DNA from: Spinacia oleracea
Taxonomy: Eukaryota > Streptophyta > Magnoliopsida > Caryophyllales > Amaranthaceae
Assembly (NCBI RefSeq): GCF_020520425.1
Contig: NC_079487.1
Coordinates: 62,798,398 to 62,862,397, forward strand
Direction of reading: 5' to 3'
DNA: 64,000 nt
In this document: one piece after another, positions 12,259 to 23,253 of the stretch
Layout: every line of letters begins with the position of its first letter
Position numbering within the stretch: the first letter of the stretch is position 1
The notes under the pieces: generated by a model
What the model was told of the DNA's origin: nothing
What the model saw: the letters and a program-made list of their open reading frames with translations, nothing else
The model's database searches: none
Made by a program: the position numbers and the translations under genes

Positions 12259-13029
12259 TATATATATATAAAGGAGGCATATTTGCTGAAATATTAGAGC
12301 GCCACCTAGGATTACTAATGGTTTCGACCAATGAAAAATAAGATTTCTAATTTATTTTTGAATTAAAAAAATCGATTGCCGCGTAGATAATTAATTAGGT
12401 GCCACGTAGATATTTTAATTAAATAATTATTAATATATACAACTCCATCTAAAATCAAACACTAATCTAAAATAAAATAAATAAAATTCAATTTAAAATC
12501 AAAAATTAATCCAATATTAAAGCGCCAAATTTATTTTTGAATTAAAAAAAATTGATTGCCACGTAGATAATTAATTAGGTGCCACGTAGATATTTTAATT
12601 AATTAATTATTAATATATACAACTCCATCTAAAGTCAAACACTCTAACAATTAAAAAATACATCTAAAAATAAAATTCATCCAAAATCAAACACTAATCT
12701 AAAATAAAATAAATAAAATTCAATTTAAAATCAAAAATTAATCCAATATTAGAGCGCCATGTAGGAAATCTAATGGTTTCTGTCAATGAAAAATAAGATT
12801 TCAAAATTAATTTTGAATTAAAAAAAGTGGAGTGCCATGCAGATAAATAATTAAATTCCACATAGATGTTTTTATTAATTAATTATTAATATTTCGCATA
12901 TACAATTTCATCAAAAAACAAACACGCTCATACTTTAAAAAAAAAATCTAAAATGAAATTCAATGCAAAATCAAAAACTAATCTAACATAATTTAATAGA
13001 ATCCGTGCATCGCACGGGCTAAAATCTAG
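12259..13029 (+). mobile_element. Helitron (non-autonomous), copy 2, abutting copy 1
   Basis: This copy starts immediately after the CTAG of copy 1, with TATATATATATAAAGGAGGC matching the 5' region at 9040. It ends with an identical hairpin at 13003-13017 and CTAG at 13026-13029, followed by T. It contains one full and one partial copy of the GCGCCA...CGGCCAATGAAAAATAAG module. No coding capacity. Its 5' TC could be the TCTAG of copy 1, so the two termini may overlap by a few bases. Confidence 0.75.
13003..13017 (+). terminator. Helitron 3'-terminal hairpin, copy 2
   Basis: Same CCGTGC-ATC-GCACGG hairpin as at 12232, again eight bases before a terminal CTAG. Confidence 0.8.
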
Positions 13030-14819
13030 TGTAAAATGTATTTGAAACTAGATACAGAGTAATCACAATAGACTCGAATTAAACTGACTCGGCCTGTAAA
13101 ACATTTGGCTAAATTTAATCTACTTTTCTTGATAAAGTACTTGGTAAAAATACAAAATTCTCCCATTTTAATTTTACTTATACATTGTGTTTCCGAATAG
13201 ATAGATTGAAAGATTACCAAGTTTTCAAGCATTTTAGAGTTGATTAACTTGTTTCTCTCTGACTGGCTTACTGCCAAGCAAAAGAAGGGGAGTAGGGGTT
13301 AATTTCACGCCCCTATCCCACGAGGCCTAATCAGGAGTACCTTTTAAGAGAGAATTTAACTAATGAGGTTGACTTGTACGAATGCGTCAAAGTATGTAGC
13401 AACCCAATGAATTTTATGGAAAAATCATAAATCTTTATGTAGAATTTGAATAGGGACACTTAGGGACAAATTGATTAAGGACATATTGTGAGGAGGTCGA
13501 AAAGACAAGTGTTTCCAAATAAATGACTCGAACGACTACCCTCGCAGACGTGCAATCAATATTAAGTAAATAGGGACTAACTAGGTAGTCATAGCCTCCT
13601 ATTTACTAGATCGTGGAATCGCCATTCAGTCTTCAACGACAATCAGAAAAACTGACAAAACCCAATTATTGTGATACATGAGTAACATACGAAACTCGGG
13701 CTCACATATTTAGGTTCCCTTGTGACCTCTGATGTGGGGATCTCTCAATGTACATCCGGTGAGTAGGGATTGAGGGTTCGGGAGACATTTACTATTACGG
13801 AGAGTGCCCAGCATTAGCCCATGCGACGACCCTTACTAGTTTACTGCAACGATGAAAGGGACATGCTTTAGGATAAATTACTAATCTAAGTTGATTTTAA
13901 TGCACAAGTATTAACTAAACAACATTAAAAGAGTGATTTAGGTTTATTTAAGGAGCTTAGAAATACCGATTTGTCCAGATATTATCTTATTAGGCGTGAT
14001 CAGTAACAGATTATATGAACGATTTATACGGCGATGAAAGCTATTAAACAGATTATGCAAATTACAATATAGTTTTGCATATATTGTGGTTCTCAGGAAT
14101 ACTAACCACTTGTCCTTGCTGGATTTCCTTTAGAGCCTAGAACTTTTTGGCAACTGACTTAGTGCTCCTAGATCTTGGTGCGATTCCTCCAGAGTTTCCC
14201 CTTTGATTACCTTAGTTTAGGCTAGAGAATCAGCTATAACTTCGGCTATGGGTGGAATGATTCAGGTGTTCATGCAGATAGAGGCTCGATAACAAGAGTT
14301 AATTCGAGAAAGGCTATTACGAAATCTTCCACCGCTAGAAAAATCTAGCTAAGTGTTGTGGCGCAAGAAAATTTCAGCGCTGAGCTGGCACGCGCAGGGA
14401 TTTTCTAGCACTAGCGTTTTTTAGAACACGGGTTTTTGAAAATCAACTCGCCATTTATGTTGTTTCTTTGTCCGAGTTTTTCGAATTCTCTCTCAAGATT
14501 CTTGCTCGTTTTTGCTCGAATTTTGTTGGTTTCTTCACGTACCAAATTTTTTCCCAAGTAATCCTTCATCACTAATATGTAAGTAATTTCGGATTTTGCT
14601 TGAGTTTTAGCTTAATTTTGAGTGAAATTTGTATGAAAATTTATTCTCAAATTGATTTGGGGGGTTTTTGATTTTGGCCCCATTTCTTGCAATGTATTGT
14701 TTTGCATGTGATGTTTTTAACATGTACAATTGTTCTAGCATGTTAATTTTCACAAGTATATTGATTTTTGGCAATTCTGAGCTTGCTCAAAATGAGCCCC
14801 CAAGTGTGCCTGCGAATTG
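13030..14819. other. Unassigned sequence, possible leader of a lost gene or element
   Basis: No coding motif or transposon terminus was recognised. The segment around 14370-14600 has T-rich, leader-like sequence, and GT-containing sites follow it. Together with 16369-16653 it may be the 5' leader and intron of the plant-mobile-domain relic that starts at 16654, with the hAT element inserted in the intron. This is inference from position only. Confidence 0.3.
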
Positions 14820-14827
14820 ATATTTAG

Positions 14828-16360
14828 TAGAGGTGTCAATTCGGACAAAGGGATCGGGTTCGGGTCAGGTTCATCGGTTCGGGTTGAAACAAGTTCATTT
14901 GGCTATCGGGTCGGATCGGGTCGGGTTGAAAAATTAACGGTTCGGTTCGAGTTGGTTAACACGGGTTCATATCGGGTCGGGTTCATGTCGGTTCGGGTTA
15001 ATATCGGGTTCCGTTCATATCGTGTCGGGGTATAATCTGTTCGGGTCATATTGGTTCGGGTTGTAAATGGGTTGCATCGGGGCAGATTCATATCGGGACG
15101 GGTTATAATCGGGTCGGGTCAGATCGGGTCGGATTATAGTCGTGTCGGGTCAGGTCGGTTCGGGTTGGAGCACGTCGTGTTGTAACGGGTTTAGTCAGGT
15201 TATAACAGGTTAATATCATATCAGGTCGGGTTCATATCGGGCTAGGTTCATATCGGACCGGGTGCATGTCTAGTTAGGTCAACTCGGATACAAATTGTAA
15301 ACAATGTCGGGTTATTACTAAAATAAAAAATTTCAATATGTTTGTATTATAATATGGATGTCTTAATTAAGAGACAAGGGCGGTAGCTAAATTTTAAAAG
15401 TGTTAAAATTATAAGACCAGTAGAGTTAGTGAGCATATAGTATATTACATAGTTTTGTCATAGATAACGATGAACTAATGCCTAATAGAATTTATCACTT
15501 CGTATTCATGAAACATTTATTGATGAATTAATAACTAATAACGTAGTAGTTAATAATAGATAGTGATGAACTAATACGCAATGAATTCGTAAAGTTTGTA
15601 AATACAAGTCTATCATATATTCATATTGGTTTAAACAGCAACGAGACTAACATGTTCAACAACGAAACGAGACAAACAAGTTCAATTCTTAATGAATTAA
15701 GTCGATTTAGTTAAAACAACATAGTTTTTTGATTACTTCTTTGGTTATAACTTATAATAAGATTATAACGCTATTGAATTAGATCAATTTAGTTTAACAA
15801 TCGATTAATCAGTTGAATATGAATCAATAAAAGAGTGCACGACTAATAAAATAATACAAATTCATAAGTTTTATAACATTTTCAAGAATTATCGAATATA
15901 GCATTCTACATTTGATTACTCTAATAAGCCGATTACGGATTATAAACGGTTCGGGTAGAAACAGTTCGGGCAATAAACGGTCCGGGATGAAACAGTTCGG
16001 GTTGTAAACGGTCCGGTTTGAAATAGTTCGGGTTGTGAAATATCCGGGTTGAAACAGTTCGGGTTGTAAATGAGTTTTTCCCAGGTTGAAAGGATTCGGA
16101 TTGAAACAAATGGGGTCATTAACGATTTTCGGGTAGAAACGATTCATGTAGAAACGGTTCGGTTTGCCGCATGACAGTTTGTTATCGGGTATCGGATCTT
16201 AGTCGGATTAATATTTCCGAGACGGTTCAGGTCAAGGTTGAACATTACCGGATCAGATCGGATTTCAGGTTCCAACTCACGGTTTATTAGCTGTTCGGGT
16301 TCTTAACGATCGGATTAACTCAACGGGTTCAACGGTTCGAGTTGAGAATTGACAGCTCTA
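14828..16360. mobile_element. hAT-type non-autonomous DNA transposon
   Basis: The terminal inverted repeats are TAGAGGTGTCAATTC at 14828 and GAATTGACAGCTCTA ending at 16360 (14 of 15 matching). An 8-bp target duplication ATATTTAG occupies 14820-14827 and 16361-16368. An 8-bp TSD and a TAGAGGTG terminus are hallmarks of the hAT superfamily. The 1533-bp interior has no transposase. Instead both flanks are long degenerate arrays of TCGGGT/GTTCGGG-type units (about 14860-15270 and 15945-16340) around a plain AT-rich core. Confidence 0.88.
14860..16340. repeat. Degenerate TCGGGT / GTTCGGG arrays inside the hAT element
   Basis: The left block (14860-15270) repeats TCGGGTCGGGTTCAT-like units. The right block (15945-16340) repeats GAAACRGTTCGGG and GTAAACGGTCCGG-like units. 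The low-complexity translations they produce (Val/Gly/Ser/Arg-rich) are not genes. Confidence 0.8.
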
Positions 16361-16653
16361 ATATTTAGGATGCAATGTAGATGTTCTTGGCTTATTGCTT
16401 CTGATAAACATAGTCTATGAGTGATAGAAAGTGGATTAATTCATGATTATGAGTTTTTTTGTTCAATATTGAATGTAAGGGTTTACTACTATGTTGAACT
16501 TAGTAGCATGTTCATACTTAGGGAAACATTGTTTGACTCCAACAAGTAGGACAAACTTGTTGTGAATTTGTGTACTTGGAAATTTGGAATAGTATGTGCA
16601 ATTTGTTTGGTTAAGGTATGATGCCTTATAATTTTCGTGTTTTGCGAAAATAG

Positions 16654-17186
16654 TATGTCGACGGATACAATACGCTTGCAGAGGACGAGGAGGATAGTTC
16701 CGACTTTGTGATACAACCTCGAACGCGGGATATGCAGCCACTGCGTCCTTTGAAACGCGAGAGGACAGGTGCGTGTAGTGGCGAGACGACGCGTGCACCG
16801 CGATGGTCTATTCTAGATCGTCTACTTCGCGTCCTTTTTCTTCGCGGGCGTCTACCTTTGGCAGGGGAGCGTGGGATCCTGAGGATGAGCCTGCATGGCA
16901 GGGTCCCCTAGATTTCAATGTCTAGGACCTTCATTAGGACTTGGAGAACCATGTGGTATCTTGCTTTAGGGCTGGTGTTTCTGACTCGGACATTACATGT
17001 CGGCCTTATGGTGGGTCCGTGTTTACAGAGCGTCTCGCGACGCTGGATTCAGAGTCCATGTAGGTGGTGCGGGATTTCCCTCTCTACCAGACCATGAACA
17101 CTATTAGGGAGCTGACACGTCCCAATGTCTCTAGGAGGTTCTTGCTGTCAATCTTGGAGTGGTAGTGGGATACCACCAACACTTTC
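16654..17186 (+). pseudogene. Plant mobile domain (PMD / MAIL-like) gene relic
   Basis: After an acceptor-like AAAATAG the sequence reads DGYNTLAEDEEDSSDFVIQP in one frame. A shift of frame then gives GRGAWDPEDEPAWQGPLDFN, stops, and RDFPLYQTMNTIRELTRPNV followed by SRRFLLSILEW and WDTTNTFC. The last block resembles the start of the plant mobile domain, whose usual consensus runs ...LL..L.ERW..ETHTFH.P. That domain occurs in transposon-derived plant proteins of the MAIN/MAIL group. At least one frameshift and three stops are present, and the domain is cut at 17186 by a copia LTR. Assignment rests on a remembered family consensus, so it is moderate. Confidence 0.5.
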
Positions 17187-18517
17187 TGTAAGGTTATAAA
17201 CAATCTAATTGCATGCGGAAAAAGCATAAACTGTGAGAATCCAAATTAATTGCACACAATCCATTAGCCTAATTCAGAATACATACTATGTCATGCGTGC
17301 CTTCCCTTGCTACTACGAACCAAACAAGAACAAGTATAGAGCTCCAAATGTCGCCCCTCCGTAGATAGTCCACAACATGTTTGGATCCGCCTTAGCTTCA
17401 ACCAACTAGGATATAATCTAGGGAGTTATGAGCTCGGGATCTCACTTTCAGTGATAGGTAAAAGTATTTAATTGATTGTATTCAATTATGTTCAAGTATA
17501 TAAAATATGTCACCATAGGGTCATATTTATAGTGCATGGAGTATTCTAGAATATCACAAATCCTAAGGTTATTAGGATTAGGATACTTGAATTAGGGATG
17601 ACTTAGGAAACTAAAAATTATAGTTATATTGGAAATCTATTCTAATCCCAACACAAATTGGTTTACTTATGGCCCAAACAACTTGCAAAGCAAGTTTACA
17701 TAGCGCACAAGAAAACGAGGCATGGCCGAGCACGCAGCGCACATAGGCGCAAGGCCCATGGGGGCGGCCTGGTCTGGCGCGCACGCTGGCATACTCGCTT
17801 GTGGGCTGATGCTATGTTGGCCTCGTGGCGCTGGCGCTAGGCCAGCTTATGCTGACCCACGTGTTGGCGCTTTGGCCGCCCATCGTGTTTCCGATTTGTT
17901 TTCTGACTCTGGTAATATTTCTGTTTCCGGTAAATTTTTCTATTCCGACAATATTTCCATTTTCGGCAATATTCCCGATTCGAACAATATTTCAATTTCC
18001 GACAATATTTCCGATTTCGGAAATATTTCTCTTTCCAATAATATTACCATTTCCGAACATTATTTCCTTTTCCGGTAATATTTACGTTTATGGTAATATT
18101 TCCAATACCGATAATATTTTCGGTACGAACAATATTTCCGTTTCCGACAATATCTTCGTTTTAGACAAATATTTTCGTCTTTTCCTTTTGATGGTTTGTT
18201 TAGCTCCCACTGAAACCAACATCCATTATTTCCGAATGTTAATATTTAGAGTATTTCTGAATATATTATATTCACTTAAATACTTGATCTTTCACGTACT
18301 ATTTGTGCGACCCTACGGGTTCAGTCAAGACTCAAGAGTAAGTTGTGGCATTTAATATTTTTAATTCCACTTGAACTGAAGCGGCCTCTAAATAGGCATT
18401 CAGATCACTTGACCTCACCGAATAATTAACTTGTTTAATTAATATTGAACCGCATTTATTAGACTTAGCATTAAATGCATTAAATGCGAACTTGGACAAA
18501 GAGCGTTATTTCCTTTA
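17187..18517 (-). repeat. Copia-1: 3' LTR
   Basis: On the plus strand it begins TGTAAGGTTATAAACAATC and ends GTTATTTCCTTTA, matching the LTRs of Copia-2 (25990-27407, 35354-36815) along its length. Shared blocks include the segment GTCGCCCCTCCGTAGATAGT and the array of TTCCG...AATATT units (17900-18180). The terminal CA is mutated to TA. Its left flank is the mobile-domain relic. A matching TSD partner was not found because the 5' end of the element is missing. Confidence 0.85.
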
Positions 18518-19467
18518 GTCTTCCACTTGTCCTTAGGCACAAGTGTGCATTTCCTAATTCCTTTGTCGATTGATGCCTGCTCATGAACATAAGGTAAGAT
18601 ATGGTCATCCTTATTATGTCCATAGGTATTTCTCGGTGTCAGAGTTCAACTGATCAAATAAACAAATAATTTTAGCCTATGATTCATCTGAGCACGACCA
18701 TGCATTTTACAGTTTCTAGCTCTCCGAGTGGCCTTGTACAACTTTTGGCATCTCATCCCAATTTGTGGGAGGACAATCCCAATCTTGCTCTATTGAGGTT
18801 AGGCTTCGTTTGATAGGTGATTATCCGAGCGTTGCCGTTATAGGCTCCTTTTACGGTGCGACGGTTGACAACGTCAAAGCAAACAGTTCTAAAACAAGTA
18901 ATCTCAAATCACTCATGTATTGAGGATTAGTGTCTAATAAGATATTAAAATTTACTTATTACAGATTTTCATCCCTTATAGTAATGTTTCAAAGGTATGT
19001 CTGATACTAATCTTATCAAGTAAGCATCTATTCAAATGATTGCGACATTACCATGTCCACATAGTTCATGAGACATAACTACATGTCATCTTGCATTCCA
19101 GACGTCTAGTGTTTTCTATGCGTCCACCTTCATAGAAACCTTCTGACCAGGGACCATTTTTAACTTTTGACATTCAAGTTAACTTCATAGATGTTTCATA
19201 GTCACTGGACTGGTCCTGGCAGTCTTTCTTGAATATATTGTCAAATTAAAAGGACTCATCATTTAATATTAAAACAAGATTAAATGGAATATGAAAATGC
19301 ATTTCATATATGGTAAATGTTCAACCCAAATGTTTTACAACTATGGACCTCTAACCCATCTTTAAAACAACTAATGGAATTCAAAACTATGTTTAATTTC
19401 CAGTGCCACAATGTGAGTGTTGCATCTCACTTGTTGCATAGGTTTAGTTATCATGCTTTGACAATCT
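18518..19467 (-). mobile_element. Copia-1: internal 3' end up to gypsy insertion
   Basis: This stretch is collinear with the noncoding part of Copia-2 between its pol stop and its 3' LTR (27408-28320), starting at the purine-rich tract next to the LTR. Shared blocks include AACATAAGGTAAGA and TGAGCACGACCATGCATTTTA. Near 19400-19467 it reaches the end of the decayed pol (RNase H tail). The gypsy element then interrupts it, and the sequence resumes at 51759 after the TAATA duplication. Confidence 0.75.
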
Positions 19468-21182
19468 TAATATGTAATACCCCGAATTTTTTAAACTTGA
19501 TTTATTAAAATTAAAAATATTTATTAACTTGATTTCGTTTTAAATAATTTCGAATAATCGAATTTCGTTATTTAACGTTTTACGAAATATTTTAAACGAT
19601 AATTCCTAATTGAAAATTTATTTTACGTTAACGATATTTTATAAAGAATTATTTTAGTTTAACTTTTCTATTTATATCAATTTCCAAAAATAGAAAAAAT
19701 AATTCTGAAAATTGCTTAATATGTGAAATCACTAAAATGCCCCTAAGGAGCAAAATTTTCATTTCTCTTCTCTTCCTTGCTCTTCACGTACAAGAATGAA
19801 CGAATTCCTTCATTCCTCCCCACCCCCAATTCAATCCATGTTCATTGCTTCTTCTTCACTCTACATGTTTACAAATTCAATTTCAATTTCAGAATTGAAT
19901 TTCAATATAAAAAACCAAACCCAATTTCAATTTAACTTCTTTTTGTTCTTCTATGATTCGAACCACCACCACCAATAACCATTGCAACCACCACCAACAA
20001 CCATTGCAACCACCACCGTCTACCACCTATGTTCAACACCACCCAGCCACGACCACAGTCCACCATCGCACGCACCACCACCGTACCTCCCTTCTCTCTA
20101 TTCTCCTTCGTCGTAACCCCCTGCCCTTCCCCTGTCTCTCTCCCTTTCTTTCCCTTGCTGTACCACCAACGTCACACCGCCACCACTTCCGAGCCACCAC
20201 GCCACCTTCCAAATAAACCCCCACCCCCATATTTTCCGGCGAACCGCCCTCCCACCGCCCAAAACCGTTCGAAAAACACCACCAAACTCCCCAGTTTTTC
20301 GCCCTGTTCGTGCTCCTTTCTCCCTCTCTGTCTTCGTTCTGCCACCACAAACCACCCACCACCACCGTCGCCTTCACCGTCGCAACCTGGAGATACCAAG
20401 CCACCCAGACCCCAACCACCTTCTTCCTCCCTCCTCCCTTTCCCCTGTTTCGTGCCCCCTTCCCTGCTCGTGCCTCCCCTTCCCTGAAAAAGAAACCAAG
20501 TTTCAATTCTTAAACCCATAATAGAGTTGGGCCAAATCTTACTATTTGGGCTTTGGGTAAGACCAATATGAATTTTCAGATTTTCAATTTATCAATACTT
20601 ATGTTTTAATATTTTTTATAATCTAATTATTTACTAGTAAACTGTTTATTAATTTTCAAATAGGAAAATATATTTAATTATCGATTTTACTAAAATAAGT
20701 TACTAGCTTAATTTATTTACCAAGAACTGAAATTTAAATAATATTTCATGTAAATCAATTTTTATTGAAATTTGGATTACTCATATTTTCATTAAATTTT
20801 GAAAATATATTTTTATTAAAATTCGTTATTTATAAATTCATTATTTATAAAATTATTATTTATAAAATATTAGTTTTATAATTTTAATCGTTTTAATACT
20901 AATTCAATCATTTAATCTTTTTAAAGAATTCGGACTCGGAGCTCAGGGAGAACGAACAAAGGAAAAGCCTTAGAAAATCGCGGAATTGAGGTAATAGCTA
21001 TTGCTAGTACCCGCAATTCCCTTATAAATGTGATTATGAAATTATGATGATAAGATTGAATTTATGAACTAAATGTTTTGACATGTTTTATGAATTGCGA
21101 GAATGAATTATGGTTTGATTGAATTATTCTTTATAATATGATTTGATTGAGTTTTCTCATAAAATGATGTTTATGTGATGCC

Positions 21183-22380
21183 TGAAGGAAATATGTCCTT
21201 CACCCAAGGTGCATTAAGTCTAATACCAAGGTTCAGATTAATTGCGAACAATTAATTCAGTGAGATCAAGTGATCGGAACAGCTAGCTGGAGCAATGCTT
21301 CCGATCAGTGAGTTCTAATGGATATTAAGCTCACAACTTATTCTTGACTGAACCTACAAGGTCACACCAATGACATGTAACAGATAACCGGATTAAATGA
21401 ATCGGAAATTCAATTAATAGCTTTTCGGAAATTAGTTTGGAAAACGTATTATACGATACGACCTTGCACCGGAATCGTATATCGTATCGCAAATATTTGT
21501 AAGCTGGGCGAAACGAATAATCGTATCGTACGACGGTGATTCGTCATATACGATACGATAAATAATTGCCGTAAGGAATTAGTCACGAATACGAGGAGCA
21601 TCGGAGCTGCCGGCCCGTCGAGCCAAGCGCGCAAGGCCCAACGCGCCAGCGAGCTCGCGAGCAAGGTGAGCAGGCCAGCCCCTGGCGTGGCACAAGCCCG
21701 CAACAGCAACAACATCGCAGCAGCGAGCACGCGAGGCCCACAGCCCAGCTGCTCGGCTGCGCGCGCTGTGGGCTTCGGCCTGCAGCGTGTGGCTGGGCGC
21801 GGGTCTGTGAGGCCGTGTGTGCAAGTGTGGCCGGTCAAGGCCTTGTCTTGGCCGGTTACACTAATATAATATTAGGTTATTATATTTTTGCACACAACCC
21901 AACACACATCAGTTTTTCCAGAAACCCTAAACCTAATTCCAATATTACGTTCACTAGTGGAAAAAACCCCTGTTGAAGGGGGCATTTCGGGCTTGTTGAG
22001 GCGAACATGGTTTATAATATTGGACCCGCGTTGACCGATTGGTTGTTGAAGCGTATTTCTCTATGCCCCCTTCAATAAGGGGGCTGCAACAAAAGTTTTT
22101 TCTACTAGTGGTTCTTCAGTTTTCTCTCTGTGAAAATTGTTCATCCCGAAAAGAAAATATCTTGTGCGTTGTCTAAGCTACAATAATCAAGACTGATCTG
22201 AACGTGTCGGTGAACCAAGTAGAGGAACAACAAGTGGAGTTCTTTGTTCGTGTTTGTTGACATAATACTCAGGAAAACACGCTTCGAATGTAAGTTTGCT
22301 TAAACTGTGCTTTATACATGTTTCCTGGCTTTGGGGATTGTTCCGCATATGTTATGTATGTTTAACTATATTCCCCTACA
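21183..22380 (+). repeat. Solo copia LTR A (inside gypsy 5' LTR)
   Basis: Begins TGAAGGAAATATGTCC and ends TTCCCCTACA, flanked by perfect ATGCC duplications (21178-21182, 22381-22385). No internal copia sequence is present, so this is a solo LTR left by LTR-LTR recombination. It is related to, but distinct from, the Copia-1/2 LTR family (shared CAGTGAGATCAAGTGA and TTCTTGACTGAACC blocks). It holds a mini-CACTA at 21952-22110 and a cluster of CGTATCG/CGATACG motifs (21447-21565). A GC-rich tract (21590-21830) gives spurious frames on both strands. Confidence 0.9.
21952..22110. mobile_element. Mini-CACTA element, 159 bp, complete
   Basis: Starts CACTAGTGGAAAAAAC and ends GTTTTTTCTACTAGTG, with a 3-bp GTT duplication on both sides (21949-21951, 22111-22113). 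CACTA termini with a 3-bp TSD are diagnostic. It has internal short repeats (CCCCTGTTGAAGGGGGC; CCCCCTTCAATAAGGGGG) and no coding capacity. It is the same family as the terminus at 1080. Confidence 0.92.
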
Positions 22381-23200
22381 ATGCCATGAAAGAAATGATA
22401 TTTTATTGATCCACGGATCTAAATGATGTTTTATGATCTAAATGAATAATGTTACTTTAACTGAAGTACAAAAGCCAAGGCTTAGTAAAATTAAAATACA
22501 ACATGATAAATGAAAGTGAAAGACCTAGTCTGTTTGGCAGTATATATACTATCATGTTTCTATTTCTCGGTCATGCATGTACCTGTGGACACCTGTCCAC
22601 CCATGGATTACGAGCCCAAGCTCCCATAGTTTATGAGCCCAGGCTCGGGCCCAGGCCCAATGTTACCAGTTCGATTATGAGCCCAGGCTCCTACAGGCCC
22701 AGGCCCTTCGTGGAAAAATCTTCCACCAGTTCGTATTTCCCAACAACTAGCATGTTAATAATAAAAGTTTATGAATGAATTAATATGATATTTTATTAAA
22801 TGTTTTTACATTATTCTATCCTCCCTGTTTTATCAACTAAAATGAGTTGAAATGAATTTAAGTTGCTAGAATAGTTCGTTACTGAGTCTTTGGCTCACCA
22901 TTTTGTTTTCTGTTTTAGGTACTGATGGGGACGATGGAAATGAGTAGTGGCGAGGAATTTCACTTTAATAATATTCACCTAGTTATATTTTCGTAATATT
23001 TTTAGTAAAGACTTTTAGTAAGTTATGTACTTTTATTTTGGATACATAAAGGATTTTTATATTAATTTGGAGATTCAATACCTTATGTTATGATGTTGCC
23101 TTGTAATTCCCAAGAGGTAGTTACGGCAGGTAATGTCCCGACCAAATTAGGCAAGTTCCGCTGCTTAATTAGTTGAGTTTGAGGTCGGGGAGTTACAATT

Positions 23201-23213
23201 TGGTATCAAGAGC
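23201..23213 (+). other. Gypsy primer-binding site
   Basis: TGGTATCAAGAGC lies three bases inside the 5' LTR. It matches the initiator-Met tRNA type site (TGGTATCAGAGC) apart from one extra A. Confidence 0.75.
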
Positions 23214-23253
23214 AAAGGTTCTGAACCATTAGTGCTAAACCTTACGGGTTTTG

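Larger units (their letters stand above)
19473..23197 (+). repeat. Gypsy 5' LTR (contains a solo copia LTR)
   Basis: About 2.5 kb once the 1.2-kb solo LTR is removed, matching the length of the 3' LTR after removing its own insert. The CCACC/CAACC-rich stretch at 19960-20510 generates several overlapping low-complexity frames on both strands; they are mirrored in the 3' LTR (49740-50270) and are not genes. Confidence 0.9.

Noticed and set aside
14817..15091. Short frames on both strands in the TCGGGT repeats
   Set aside because: Low-complexity by-products of the hAT element's arrays.
20029..20519. Overlapping Pro/Ser/Thr-rich and Gly/Arg-rich frames on both strands
   Set aside because: They lie inside the gypsy LTR, recur at 49713-50299 in the other LTR with indels, and derive from CCACC repeats.
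21449..21869. Ala/Arg-rich frames on both strands
   Set aside because: GC-rich part of a solo copia LTR; frames on both strands are a composition effect.
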